Assembly (NCBI RefSeq): GCF_000315915.1 | Contig: NC_020189.1 | Coordinates: forward strand, 620,001-684,000 | Length of the DNA stretch: 64,000 nucleotides | Origin: Henningerozyma blattae CBS 6284 | Lineage: Eukaryota > Ascomycota > Saccharomycetes > Saccharomycetales > Saccharomycetaceae | Reading direction: 5' to 3' | Part shown: in pieces, positions 8,027 to 18,433 of the stretch | Position numbering within the stretch: the first letter of the stretch is position 1 | How the letters are laid out: each line of letters opens with the position of its first letter | Notes under the pieces: model-generated | Told to the model about the DNA's origin: nothing | What the model saw: only the letters and a program-made list of their open reading frames with translations | The model's database searches: none | Made by a program: the position numbers and the translations under genes

Positions 8027-9757
8027 ATGACATACCCGGAAAATTTTAAAAACACTTTATTCGTAGATATCTTAGAAGCTTTGAAAATAGTGGAATTTGA
8101 GGAACGACCTAATACTCAAGAAGATTTTCAAAAAGTTGCTAATGAAGACCCTCATTCTGAAAAACTTCAGAATTCTGAAGAAGTAGATTGTGATGATAAT
8201 GATAATTCTAATGTTTCCAATAATTCCCCAATAGGACATAATTCCGAAAGACTCTTAAATATCTCTAAAAGTGAAACTAATAATGTGGATAAAGATATCG
8301 AATACGAATATAATTGTTCCGATGATACAATTGCTACAGATCCAATTGACCCATTCCTTGTCGATTGGCATGGGCCTGATGATCCAGATAACCCACATAA
8401 TTGGAAACCTTGGAAAAAGTATTTAATGATGGCAGAAATTATGCTTTTAACATGTATCAATTATATGGGTTCATCAATTTATACTCCAGGTGAAGAAGAA
8501 ATCCAACGAGAATTCCATGTTGGACATGTAGTTGCTACTCTAAACCTTTCCATGTATGTTTTAGGGTACGGTATTGGCCCCATGATTTTATCTCCATTAT
8601 CCGAATATGCAAGATTCGGTCGTTTATATATCTATTTGGTCACATTTTTCATGTTCGGTTTGTTTCAAGTTGGTTCTGCAACTGTTAAAACTATTGGTGG
8701 TTTAGTTGTTATTAGATTTATTGCCGGTGTCTTATGTTCACCTGCATTAGCTACGGGTGGTGCCAGTTTGAGTGATTTCCTGTCTACCACAAGCATGCCA
8801 TATTTCCTTGGTCTATGGTCAATTGGTGCAATAGCAGCTCCAGTCTTAGCACCATTATTGGGTGCTTGTATGGTTGTTGCCAAAGATTGGAGATGGATCT
8901 TTTGGTTCTTATTATTTTTAGTGGCTGCATTGCTTCTTGTTTTATCATTCTTTTTCCCTGAAACACATGCTGGTAATATTTTACATCGTAGATGTAAAAG
9001 ATTAAGAAAAATTACCGGTGATGATAGATATTATACTGCCCAATATAAAAAGGAATCCACTTTAGAAGTGAATGAATTCTTAAAGAAATGCCTTTTGAAA
9101 CCATTCAGATTGATTTTCCAAGAACCAATTATTTTGGCATTCGATTTATACACTGCGGTTGCTTATGGTATATTCTACTTGTTTTTTGAAGCTTTCCCAA
9201 TCGTATTCGTGGGTATCTATAACTTTACTGTAATTGAACTAGGGCTAGCTTTTCTAGGGTTTTGTGTTGGTTGTGTCTTTGCCTATGCTATCTGGGTAGT
9301 ATTCATGTGGAAATATATTTCACCCAAATTTGCCAATGGAACATTTGTTCCTGAAAATATGGTAGTCTTAGGTATGTACCTCTGCATGTTCTTACCATTA
9401 ACATTATTTTTCTTTGGCTGGACAGCTAAAGTTCACTGGATTTTACCAATAATTTCTGAATTATTTTTCGTTATATTTACTTTCAATTTATTCCAAATCA
9501 CTTTTTCATATTTAGCTATTGGATTTCCAGCTCATGTAGCATCTGTTTATGCTGGTAATGGGTTTTGTAGAGCTGCATTAGCCTCAGGATTCCCCTTATT
9601 TGGTAAAGCCATGTATGATAATTTAGGTACCAAAAATTACCCTGTTGGATGGGGTTCATCATTATTAGGGTTTATTAGTGTAGCATTAGCAGTTATTCCA
9701 TTTGTAATCTACAAATACGGCGCTTATTTGCGTAGTAGATCATCGTTTACAGCTTAA
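8027..9757 (+). CDS. FLR1: FLR1-type MFS multidrug:H+ antiporter, copy A
   Basis: This is a plasma-membrane DHA1-family drug:H+ antiporter of 576 residues. An acidic hydrophilic N-terminus of about 125 residues, ending in the family motif DPFLVDWHGPDDPDNPHNWKPWKK, is followed by 12 predicted membrane spans. The spans contain the DHA1 motifs NYMGSSIYTPG, LGYGIGPMILSPLSE and GR after TM2. A long cytosolic loop after TM6 (about 290-345) contains HRRCKRLRK. S. cerevisiae Flr1 (about 548 residues) exports fluconazole, benomyl, diazaborine and other drugs and is induced by Yap1 and Yrr1/Pdr3. The ATG at 8027 is the only good start. A second closely related copy lies at 12027-13718 in opposite orientation. 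The family call is firm; orthology to FLR1 (YBR008C) is likely but the location is not that of S. cerevisiae FLR1. Confidence 0.85.
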   Translation: MTYPENFKNTLFVDILEALKIVEFEERPNTQEDFQKVANEDPHSEKLQNSEEVDCDDNDNSNVSNNSPIGHNSERLLNISKSETNNVDKDIEYEYNCSDDTIATDPIDPFLVDWHGPDDPDNPHNWKPWKKYLMMAEIMLLTCINYMGSSIYTPGEEEIQREFHVGHVVATLNLSMYVLGYGIGPMILSPLSEYARFGRLYIYLVTFFMFGLFQVGSATVKTIGGLVVIRFIAGVLCSPALATGGASLSDFLSTTSMPYFLGLWSIGAIAAPVLAPLLGACMVVAKDWRWIFWFLLFLVAALLLVLSFFFPETHAGNILHRRCKRLRKITGDDRYYTAQYKKESTLEVNEFLKKCLLKPFRLIFQEPIILAFDLYTAVAYGIFYLFFEAFPIVFVGIYNFTVIELGLAFLGFCVGCVFAYAIWVVFMWKYISPKFANGTFVPENMVVLGMYLCMFLPLTLFFFGWTAKVHWILPIISELFFVIFTFNLFQITFSYLAIGFPAHVASVYAGNGFCRAALASGFPLFGKAMYDNLGTKNYPVGWGSSLLGFISVALAVIPFVIYKYGAYLRSRSSFTA

Positions 9758-10211
9758 ACAAATCTGACAATGATTTCCTCTTTCTCTCCCTCATCCTACA
9801 CTCCCCCTCCAGATTTCATTACGTACATTATCATTCTCCCTTTTGATAAACATTTAACATAATAATATTCACATTAATTAGTCTTTTCATTTGACAAAAA
9901 TTCCTACATCCTACATTCTATAAATTTTATAAATTTTATAATATTTTTTCATCTTTAATACACAACAATATTATAATTACAATATTTCTTAATAACATAA
10001 TATTAGATGCAATTTCATATTTTCGTTATAAAAAAAATAAATTATATAAATATTATAACGTTACATAACTTATAATTTTGATTTTCGTCATTATTTTTTT
10101 TTTTTTTTTTTTTTTATTTTTTTATTTTTTTCTAAAAAAAAGAAAGTGCATTAGGAAGGCGAAAAGCGGCTATAAACAAGTTTTGAAGCTTATGCGAAAA
10201 TAAGAAATAAT
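9758..10211. terminator. Convergent 3' region between exporter A and the SMP-30 gene
   Basis: AT-rich 3' flank shared by two converging genes, with TATAAATTTTATA-type sequences near 9920 and a T22 run at 10094-10115 followed by more T tracts. No open frame is supported. The U-rich and TATA-like strings are consistent with polyadenylation signals on either strand, but no exact site can be assigned. Confidence 0.4.
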
Positions 10212-11240
10212 CTAATATTTGGGAAATCTCTTTGAAGTATAACCTTCAACCTTGCCCTTCAAAACATTAGGGATTCTATATAGACAACCACCGTTCATGT
10301 CACCCAATTTCCCATTTTCTACATCTAAATTGGCAGTGGTGACAAACAAATCAGCACCTACTAGACATAAACAAGAGATTCTTGGGGTTTCTTTTGGTAA
10401 GATATATTCTCTCAAGAATTTCCCATCGTCCATGGAGAAAACTTGAATTTTGTTGGCAGACCAGACAGCAGAGTATAATTCGTTGTCTGGTAAATAGATG
10501 ATCGATCCATCTGGTTCTGGAGATTCAAAAGAATCATTATTTGCCTCTTTAATATGAACCAATTCCTTCTTTTTTGAGAAATCCTTGGCATCCGCCTTCC
10601 ATATTAAATGTCTTAACGAATCGGTTAAGAAGATGTTTTCCTCTTTAGCATCCCAATGGATGGAATTTGGGATTTTAATATCATCCCAAACCAATTTAAC
10701 TGTTTTTTTAATTAAATCAACATGAAGAACACAACCATCGAAACTTGGAGTGAATTCAAAGTCGTTCATTAAACCAACATAAATAGTACCATCTGGAGCC
10801 ACATTCCCATCGTTGGATCTCAAACGGTTCAATCTATCAACATCAACTTCCTTACATTCGGTAAACAAGATTAAATATTCCCAAGTCTTGGTAACGAAAT
10901 CACCTTTACCAATCCCGTATCTAGAGGCAAATAAAACTTCAGTGATATCTGAGCCGGATTTTGGCAAGACTGGGAACACAACACCAATAGATTCGTCGTA
11001 CTTGGTATCACCTGGATATTTCTTATCCTTTGCATAATTCTTACTGGAAATGGCAAAATAAGAGTGTGAAGTGGATGGTGAATCGATATCTTCAATCTTG
11101 TTCAATTCAGCTTTGAAGATATCAACCCAAACTAGAGTCTTTGTTTCTTCAACCCAAGTGATACCTTCGGATAATCTGGCATCTGGTTGATGGAAATAAG
11201 GTTTCAAAGTGGAAAAGTCAATGGTTTCAAATTTAGACAT
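10212..11240 (-). CDS. SMP-30/regucalcin/gluconolactonase-family protein (YBR053C-like)
   Basis: This is a six-bladed beta-propeller enzyme of the SMP-30/gluconolactonase family, 342 residues. Family signs are the N-terminal LSEGITWVEETKTLVWVDI (the metal-binding Glu of xxEGP/T-x-W), the central RSNDGNVAPDGTIYVGLMND (Asn and Asp ligands), NSIHWD and the late FESPEPDGSIIYLPDN. Relatives are Ca- or Zn-dependent lactonases, but the substrate of the yeast protein is unknown. No signal peptide is seen, so it is probably cytosolic. S. cerevisiae YBR053C has a similar length and lies close to YBR056W, whose homologue is at 16.4 kb, so orthology is supported by context. It sits between two FLR1-type exporters, which suggests but does not prove a role in handling xenobiotics. 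Candidate stress elements lie upstream. Confidence 0.83.
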   Translation of the reverse strand: MSKFETIDFSTLKPYFHQPDARLSEGITWVEETKTLVWVDIFKAELNKIEDIDSPSTSHSYFAISSKNYAKDKKYPGDTKYDESIGVVFPVLPKSGSDITEVLFASRYGIGKGDFVTKTWEYLILFTECKEVDVDRLNRLRSNDGNVAPDGTIYVGLMNDFEFTPSFDGCVLHVDLIKKTVKLVWDDIKIPNSIHWDAKEENIFLTDSLRHLIWKADAKDFSKKKELVHIKEANNDSFESPEPDGSIIYLPDNELYSAVWSANKIQVFSMDDGKFLREYILPKETPRISCLCLVGADLFVTTANLDVENGKLGDMNGGCLYRIPNVLKGKVEGYTSKRFPKY

Positions 11241-12026
11241 AATTAATTAAATACAGGTGTATGGGTACGTATGAGTGCGTATAGATGTGCGTATAAATAA
11301 AAAGGCAGCTACTCAATATGAAAACACACGAAAGATAAGATTTTACTGCTGACAAAACTTTGCTTCTCGAAGGTATATTTATATACAGAACTAAAAACAG
11401 ATCTAACTGGTGAACCTCTCTGGTTCCGTCTTAATACCGCCCTATTTTGGCTGGCTAATTAAGGTATCCCCGTACTCTGTGGGTTGTAATCGTTGCATTG
11501 ATTGAATTGGTTGTACTATGTTCCACTTCCTTCTTCCTTCTGTTCTACTACGTTTACAGTATTTGAAAAATTCGGTTGCCCAGTTCCTAGGGGAGATGTT
11601 TCCTTCTGGACGGGCCGAATAGTCGGCGGTGTGATGCGACGGGGTTAGCCGCACGTGTCTGTTTGTGTGAAAAACACGACGCGACACGAAGCTTGATTAT
11701 TTTAATCCTTGGCAAGCGGCGTTTCGGGCCGATGGCCAGTTTGTCTGGCATCTCTTTACCTGCTATGACCACCCCTATTTTAGACCCCACATGATGAAAT
11801 ACTCCCCACTTTCCTAATCTAGTTGGAACTAGTTGGAACTAGTTGGAACTAGTTGGAACTAGATGAGGAAATATTGCCGTACGAGATGCTAGGCAAAAAT
11901 AGTAAGTGACAGTTTAAATTATACACCACTTTTATGCGTGTGTGAGAAGTAATATGAAAAGTATTGTTTAAAAATGATAGTATATGCCTAAAAAAATATA
12001 CTATATAAGTTTTGATTATGCTAAAT
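11241..12026. other. Promoter region of the SMP-30 gene and 3' flank of exporter B
   Basis: No gene is supported. Stress elements (Msn2/4 type) are seen as AGGGG at 11589-11593 and CCCCT at 11772-11776, about 350 and 530 bp before the SMP-30 ATG. A CACGTG E-box lies near 11652, and a URS1-like TCGGCGGTG at about 11623. A perfect four-unit tandem repeat occupies 11821-11860. Confidence 0.5.
11821..11860. repeat. Tandem repeat (AGTTGGAACT)4
   Basis: Four perfect 10-bp units occupy 11821-11860 and are followed by a partial AG. The unit is one helical turn long. It lies about 160 bp beyond the stop of exporter B and about 580 bp upstream of the SMP-30 ATG. Confidence 0.95.
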
Positions 12027-13718
12027 CTATCCACTGAAAGACGACTTACTACGTAGATATCCACCATACTTGTATATCACGATGGGAATCAAAGTCAACC
12101 CTATAGCGATAAATCCTAGTAAGGAAGACCCCCATGCTACAGGATAATTCTTGGTACCCAAATTGTTAAACATGGCTTGACCAAATAATGGGAATGCAGA
12201 GGCGAAAATAGATCTGAAAAACCCATTACCTGCATATACTGATGATAAATGTTCAGTATAGCAAAGAGCTAAATAGGAGAAGAGAGTTTGGAATAAGTTG
12301 AATACCCCAATGACAAAAAACATTTCAGAGATGATGGGTAAGATCCAATGAACTTTTGCAGTCCAACCAAAGAAAAATAGAGCCAAAGGTAAAAACCAAC
12401 AGATGTATTTACTTAATACCATGAAATGTTCTGGAGTAAAAGTATTGTTAGCGAATTTGGGAGTAATGAATTTATTGAAAAATGTCAAGAAGATTGGATA
12501 GGCAAAGACACAACCCACACAAAAGCCTAAATATGATAAACCCAATTCAATTAATGTGAAGTTATAAATCCCTACAAATACAAGTGGGAAGGCTTCAAAA
12601 AACAGATAGAAAATACCATAACATACTGCAAGGTATAAATCAAAAGACAAAATAATAGGTTCTTGGATAATCAACTTGAAAGGTTTCAAAAGACATTTCT
12701 TCAAGAATGGACCCAATGTCAAATTAGCTTCTTCACGGATTTGTAAAGTATAATAACGATCATCACCAGTCTCTTTCCTTAATCTTTGGGCACGACGATG
12801 CAAGATATTACCATGATGAGTTTCAGGAAAGAAAAATATTAACATGACAAATAATGCAACACTCATGAATAATAATAGCCAAAAGATCCATCTCCAATCT
12901 TTAGCAACAACCATACATGCACCTAATAATGGCGCACTTACTGGTGCAGACATGAATCCAAGTGACCAAAGTCCAATATACCTGGGTAATGTTTTGGGAT
13001 CTAGGAAATCTGCTAAGGTACCACCGCCCGTGGCCAAGGCAGGTGAACATAATATACCAGAGATAAATCTGATAACAATTAAACCACCAATGTTATGTAC
13101 AGTTGCAGCACCAATTTGGAATATTGTAAATAGAAACATTGAAATGATATAGATATGCAAACGACCGAATCTTGCATATTCGGATAATGGAGATAAAATC
13201 ATGGGGCCAATACCGTACCCTAAAACATACATGGAAAGGTTTAGAGTAGCAACTACATGTCCAACATGGAATTCTCGTTGGATTTCTTCTTGACCTGGAG
13301 TATAAATTGATGAACCCATATAATTGATAGAAGTTAATAACATAACTTCAAACATTATTAAACCTTTTTTCCAAGGTTTCCAATTTAATGGATTTTCTGG
13401 ATCATCAGGACCATGCCAATCCACTAAGAAAGGATCAAATTCTGTACCTTCTTTTCCCTTTAAGCTAGATTCTGCCATTGAATCACAATTCTGTATACAA
13501 CTATTTTTTTCTAAATCCTTTTCGACTTCGGTAGATATATCTGATTTATTATCTTCACCTTCATCTAATATTAGATTTTTATTAGAATTATTAGAACAAG
13601 TACTGGCAGCACTAGGAACCTCTTGTTCATTAACAGGATACTCTTCAAATTGTACCCAGTTCATATATTCTAAAACATCGAAAAAGAATGAATTTTTGAA
13701 ATTTTCTTTATAACTCAT
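12027..13718 (-). CDS. FLR1-type MFS multidrug:H+ antiporter, copy B
   Basis: This is the second DHA1 drug:H+ antiporter of the pair, 563 residues from the ATG at 13718; the frame runs six codons further up but only to a TTG. It shares the layout of copy A: acidic N-terminus, DPFLVDWHGPDDPENPLNWKPWKK box, 12 spans, the NYMGSSIYTPG and LGYGIGPMILSPLSE motifs, and the HRRAQRLRKETGDDRYYTLQ loop. Membrane regions are nearly identical to copy A in long runs, while the N-terminal 110 residues and some loops differ, so the duplication is not recent but purifying selection is strong. The two copies lie on opposite strands on either side of the SMP-30 gene. No Pdr1 or Yap1 site was noticed in its upstream region. 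It is probably a plasma-membrane exporter with shifted drug range. Confidence 0.84.
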   Translation of the reverse strand: MSYKENFKNSFFFDVLEYMNWVQFEEYPVNEQEVPSAASTCSNNSNKNLILDEGEDNKSDISTEVEKDLEKNSCIQNCDSMAESSLKGKEGTEFDPFLVDWHGPDDPENPLNWKPWKKGLIMFEVMLLTSINYMGSSIYTPGQEEIQREFHVGHVVATLNLSMYVLGYGIGPMILSPLSEYARFGRLHIYIISMFLFTIFQIGAATVHNIGGLIVIRFISGILCSPALATGGGTLADFLDPKTLPRYIGLWSLGFMSAPVSAPLLGACMVVAKDWRWIFWLLLFMSVALFVMLIFFFPETHHGNILHRRAQRLRKETGDDRYYTLQIREEANLTLGPFLKKCLLKPFKLIIQEPIILSFDLYLAVCYGIFYLFFEAFPLVFVGIYNFTLIELGLSYLGFCVGCVFAYPIFLTFFNKFITPKFANNTFTPEHFMVLSKYICWFLPLALFFFGWTAKVHWILPIISEMFFVIGVFNLFQTLFSYLALCYTEHLSSVYAGNGFFRSIFASAFPLFGQAMFNNLGTKNYPVAWGSSLLGFIAIGLTLIPIVIYKYGGYLRSKSSFSG

Positions 13719-14582
13719 TTTATTATTTGTGAACAATTTATTTCTTAAGGAATATGAATAATTTGAGATTACGATTTAATGAAATTGTCTTTATTATTCT
13801 TTGTTTTCCAACGAATAAAAGAAAAGATAGAGAAATGAAAATCATATTTTAATATTTTACTGCCTTTTTATATTCATTAGAATTCAATACTTCTTCTCTT
13901 TTAATTTTTATTTTTTTATTATTTATAATTAATAAGCTCAAGAATTAAAATGATTAAATTCTACAATACATGATAATAGTCATCAGCAAAAAAGAAAGTA
14001 ACAACCACGAATGCTTAGGCTTAGAGTATTAACATTCTTTAATGTTCTAAATGCAGAAAGAAAGATATACTATTATAAAAAAAACACGCACATTATACAT
14101 CGGCAATAATTTAATTTCCTGTTACAGTAGCTTATCTTCTGTTTTAAGTGACATTTTCCCAAAAATTTTGAAAAGAAATCTGAATAATTCAACGCATGAT
14201 TGTAAAATTCTTAACTCGTCATAACAATAAGGGTCTTTTAGAACTACAATGGGAGTTTCTAATAAAATACACTATGCCGTACATTTGTAGTACTGCATCT
14301 GTTGTATTTGTAAGATTTTTCGTTTGGATTTCAAATCTTCCATAGAAAAAGTGAAATATGGCGGATATTAGACGGATATTCTTTCGAAACAGTTTTTCCG
14401 TACCGTAATATGAAAAAGTTTCTCCACGTCTGTACAGCGGGAATGCAATATTATATTTGTCAGATTTTAAAAATTGGTATTATATCTACGGAATAAATGT
14501 CTAAAGAAGAAACTCATCGTGTTCAATAGCTTTTAATAGCTCTCTAAAACAAGAAATTTTTTTAACTTCTATAAGTTAATCC

Positions 14583-14602
14583 GAGAGAGAGAGAGAGAGA
14601 GA
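14583..14602. repeat. (GA)10 microsatellite
   Basis: Ten perfect GA units in an otherwise featureless intergenic stretch. Confidence 0.95.
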
Positions 14603-16065
14603 TCTCAATACAATACTAATTTGGCAATAATGAGGGGTTTAATGCCATATTTAGGTTTCTAGTAACTATTCTATTTAATACGAAGTCATATGTTGGGCAC
14701 CGGAGATACACTTCCGATTATACCATTAGAATAATAGTGAAGGGTATGTTTGGAAAAAGCAACGTGTATATTTACTGTTATAAATTTCAACAATACTCTC
14801 ACTATTGAGAATCTCACATATATCATATGGGATCTTGAAATATTTAACTATATAAATGTTTGACCAATTATTATAAAGCTAAAACGGTAAGTTTCCTTCA
14901 TTTTGCTTTTCCAGGATGGTACAAATTTATCTTAAAATACTAAAATTAACAGCTTAGATTCAACTTCTTGATTGGATTACAAGCTACGAATAAAAAATAC
15001 TCATTTGATGCTCAAAATGAACCCTAATGGCCTTTAAATGCATTGAATAATTTCTATGGTAGTCTCTGCATATGTCAAAATAACTTACTTAGCCGAAGGC
15101 TTGGTTGCTTGCAGCAAAATTGTTTTACTCCTCTCACAATATGCCAATGAGGAAATAGAAATCATAGTTCCTTTAGAGAAATATTGAGTTCCATAGATTT
15201 TAAAATCAGATCATTTTATCTCTATTTAACTTAAAAATTTTGAGCTCTTTAAGTTTGAGGTAGCAAACCACTATTCAGATTTGAGCAACAATTTGGTAGT
15301 AAGAATTCAATTTCTAATGCCCCTATTTATCTTTGAGTTCTGGCTAGGTTGTTCAAAACTCATAAAACTCCTCACCTTCACAGCCTATCTTAGTCTGTCG
15401 GCATCAATTACGAACTGCAGTGGCACACAGATCATGCTGTGCTACTTTCATCTGAGAACCTTTTCTTTTTATAGACACAACTTTCTGTCTATTAAAAGCA
15501 TTTACTTGTAGATTATTGTGATGTAACATACACCCAAGGGTTCACAATTCTGCTTTATGTCTTGTTCCCCCTCTTTGGAAGCAATTATTTATTATCCTAC
15601 AAATGAGTACACTGTGCTATCTCCACAAGTTTTTGAGGCATTCAACATCTATAACAAATGGAAAAAAAAAATAAAATTAAGCATGCCTTTTGCAATAAGT
15701 TTTGATAACCTTTGCAGATATTCCAAGTTTACTTGTTTTTAAGATTTTCTCTTTCATAGTTAATATTTAGGTTTTTATCAAGTAGCTTAATTAATGCAAC
15801 GCCCACTTTTTACCTTTTTAAACTTTTAGTTTCCTATATTTTTAGTCATCTGCTTACCTAGTTTCCTACGATAGACATTTGTAGTAAATTATATTGAGTA
15901 AGAGGAACATGTTAATTTTTCCAACTTAATACAAGGGATATTTGCATAATACTCCCTATTTGGTTTATAGTTTTACTTTTCTTTTTTCAATTATTTTGGT
16001 TCCTATTACACAGTTATTACTTCTTTCCACCAGGTAATTTAACAAATCTGCGCAACATTCTGCCT

Positions 16066-16078
16066 CCCCTAATAGGGG
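16066..16078. promoter_or_regulatory. Palindromic double stress-response element
   Basis: CCCCTAATAGGGG is a perfect inverted pair of Msn2/Msn4 STRE cores (CCCCT/AGGGG) with a 3-bp spacer. It lies about 330 bp before the ATG of the GH5-like gene, suggesting general-stress induction. It could also serve other C2H2 factors that read CCCCT. Confidence 0.45.
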
Positions 16079-16406
16079 CATTCGCGAAATTAAACTAACA
16101 TCGGCCTTTTAATATTTGTGGTTTTGGGAATTTTGTGGCATCAATAAAGAAGATAAACAAAAAAACAAGGGAGCTAGTCCTATTTAAATCCGTAGTTTAT
16201 TTGAGAAGGACCTATTTTTTCGTTCCTTGCTATTGCTCTTCCCAATTGTAACGACCAAAACATTATTGAAAAGGTAGCCAGCATTGAAATCTTCAATACT
16301 TATACCACTTTTGCTAGATATTTAAATACCAGTTTTTTTTTCACTCACTTTTACGTACAACAAAACTATAGATTTATTGTCATTCAATACAATAACTAAA
16401 TTTAAA

Positions 16407-17891
16407 ATGGCGTTTGGAATTTTTAATAAAGATAAAGAGGAAGATTTAGTTACAATGGTTAAAGATATTGTTGAACCAGAAGCTATTCCTAATGCAAACC
16501 AATTATCTGAAAAATATTACTATAGATATCGTGAAAACCATGGTGTTAATTTAGGCTCTTGTTTTGTCCTTGAACCTTGGATCTTTGATAATTTATTTGA
16601 CAAAGGTGGTAGTTGCGAATTTGATGCTATTACAAATTTGTCAAGAGCGATTGGTGTGGAAGCTACAGCCCAAAGATTGAATCAACATTATTCTGATTAC
16701 ATTAATAAAATTGATTGGATCTTTCTAAAGAATGTTGCAAATATCACCGCATTAAGAGTTCCAATTGGCTACTGGCATGTTAATAATGGTTCATTTTTAG
16801 GCGGTTTACCATTTCAACCATTACAATCTGTTTACTCCAAGGCAAAGCCTTGGGATCAACTAAGGAATTTAATTTCAATTGCAAGTAAATATAGAATTGG
16901 TATTTTAATTGATATACATGGATTGCCTGGAGGTGCAAACACAGATTTCCATAGCGGATTTAATAACCCTTCACCTTCTTTCTTTTCCAACGGAAACTAT
17001 GTGAATGCTATGACAGAGAAAATCTTACCTTTCATTGTTCAAAATATCTGTTCTCCAAATAATAATGTAATTGGTTTACAAATTGTCAATGAATCAGTTT
17101 TCGACAACAATGCTAATGGCCAGAAATTTTATTACGCAAAAGCTGCTGTTGCAATCCGTAAGGTTGACTCATTTTTGCCAGTAATTATTTCTGATGGATG
17201 GTGGCCAGGTCAATGGGGAGATTGGTTACAGTTAACAAAGTTGTATAATACTGTCGTAGTTGATACTCACGTCTACAGATGCTACTCTGATTCAGATAAA
17301 TCAAAAAATGCAGGCCAGATCATTAATGATTTGGCAGGCTCTGTTAATCTCCCAAATGACAGAGGTGATTTTGTCGTTGGTGAATTCTCATGTGTTTTAG
17401 ATCAGAGCACATGGAATAAGACTCAAGGAAGTCGTTCTGATTGGGTTAGAAAATATGGTAATGCTCAAGTCTCTATCTTTAGAAAGGAAGCAAGTTGGGG
17501 GTCTTTCTTTTGGACATTAAAATTTAGATGGGGTGATGGTGGTGAATGGGGGTTTATTCCAATGACAAACCAAGGTTGTGTACCAAAAAGATCCACCCAA
17601 GGTGTAAATATTGACGATAATAAGGTGAATCAAATAATCCAACAGCACATTTCTTATTGGAAAGATAAGGGAGGGGAAAAGATGGAACATTGGAGATTCC
17701 AAGATGCTATTCGTGCAGCAGTGAATGATATAAGAGCCTTTTCCTCCTTTGATAATTCACGTATTGGTAGATGGTACTCGTGGAAAGCTCAAAGAAGACA
17801 AGCATATATACAATCCAAAGGTGATAGTGAATATATGTGGGAATGGGATCAAGGTTATCAACAAGGTCTAGACAACTTTAATAGATTTTAA
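16407..17891 (+). CDS. GH5-family glucanase-like protein (YBR056W-like)
   Basis: This is a glycoside hydrolase family 5 protein related to exo-1,3-beta-glucanases such as Exg1, with 494 residues from the ATG at 16407. The frame is open 10 codons earlier only from a TTG; MAFGIFNKDKEED is the natural start. GH5 motifs are RVPIGYW, DIHGLPGG, the acid/base Glu in IVNES (about residue 229), THVYRCY and the nucleophile Glu in VGEFSC (about 326), so both catalytic residues are present. There is no secretory signal peptide, unlike Exg1, in line with S. cerevisiae YBR056W, which is reported from mitochondria. The C-terminal 90 residues (WRFQDAIRAAV to the end) are an added Trp- and Arg-rich tail. Neighbours match the YBR053-YBR056W-A order. 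The substrate is unknown. Confidence 0.83.
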   Translation: MAFGIFNKDKEEDLVTMVKDIVEPEAIPNANQLSEKYYYRYRENHGVNLGSCFVLEPWIFDNLFDKGGSCEFDAITNLSRAIGVEATAQRLNQHYSDYINKIDWIFLKNVANITALRVPIGYWHVNNGSFLGGLPFQPLQSVYSKAKPWDQLRNLISIASKYRIGILIDIHGLPGGANTDFHSGFNNPSPSFFSNGNYVNAMTEKILPFIVQNICSPNNNVIGLQIVNESVFDNNANGQKFYYAKAAVAIRKVDSFLPVIISDGWWPGQWGDWLQLTKLYNTVVVDTHVYRCYSDSDKSKNAGQIINDLAGSVNLPNDRGDFVVGEFSCVLDQSTWNKTQGSRSDWVRKYGNAQVSIFRKEASWGSFFWTLKFRWGDGGEWGFIPMTNQGCVPKRSTQGVNIDDNKVNQIIQQHISYWKDKGGEKMEHWRFQDAIRAAVNDIRAFSSFDNSRIGRWYSWKAQRRQAYIQSKGDSEYMWEWDQGYQQGLDNFNRF

Positions 17892-18069
17892 AGCCCGTCG
17901 AGAGTGAATGAAAGATCTATAAAATATTTAACAATTATATAATAACAAATAGTGTTGTATTGTGAAAATAAATAAAAAAAAAAATAATAAAAAAACAGGC
18001 AAAACCTACACATTGCAAACTTTTATATTCTTACTTACCTTAAACTAGTATATATTTTACAACATTTTC
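17892..18069. terminator. 3' flank of the GH5 gene up to the retroelement
   Basis: Short AT-rich 3' flank with TATATAATAAC and long A tracts (about 17970-17995), probably carrying the polyadenylation signals. The last five bases, TTTTC (18065-18069), resemble the ATTTC on the far side of the element. Confidence 0.4.
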
Positions 18070-18433
18070 TGTTGTAGACGAGATCGACTTTATACTCATC
18101 TACAAGTTGCTAACTAGAAATTGTACACAACACTGAGCAACTGCTAGTTGCATACCTGTGAATATCTATTCGATGTATAATCTTTATTAGTTAGCCAGCA
18201 TTACTCAAACTGTGCACTCCTACCCTTATAAGTAAGTTTACAAACAGTCCAATTAAAGTAAAATGGGAAAGCTGGCGTTGACCTTTGAAAAGTATTTAAA
18301 GGCCAGCTTTTCCAGACTTAAGACATAAATTTATAGTTCTTTCATATAGTTATTTAGTTTAAAAAGAACAACAATTATATTCGTAAGTTCGAAGTATTAA
18401 CTGGTGTTAAGTTAAGAAGATTGTTAGACAACA
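18070..18433 (+). repeat. Ty3-type LTR, plus orientation (inverted relative to the body)
   Basis: It begins TGTTGTAGACGAG and ends GACAACA, with TG...CA termini, and reads in the direction opposite to the coding region beside it. It aligns along its first 355 bp to the minus strand of the right LTR with about 15 base differences by eye (roughly 96% identity). It lacks about 51 bp just before its 3' end. Beyond 18433 the sequence passes directly into RNase H coding sequence read on the minus strand. Confidence 0.88.

Larger units (their letters stand above)
13719..16406. other. Gene-free 2.7-kb region between exporter B and the GH5 gene
   Basis: Two divergent promoters would need far less than this. 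The small frames at 15281-15511 and 15557-15742 have no family features, and the first has no ATG start. Visible items are a (GA)10 tract at 14583-14602 and a palindromic stress element at 16066-16078. In S. cerevisiae the comparable interval between YBR053C and YBR056W holds YRO2 and PRP6; neither was recognised here, even as a relic. Confidence 0.5.

Noticed and set aside
15281..15742. Two consecutive small plus-strand frames of 76 and 61 codons
   Set aside because: The first has no ATG start and neither has domain features or resemblance to the genes expected here by synteny.
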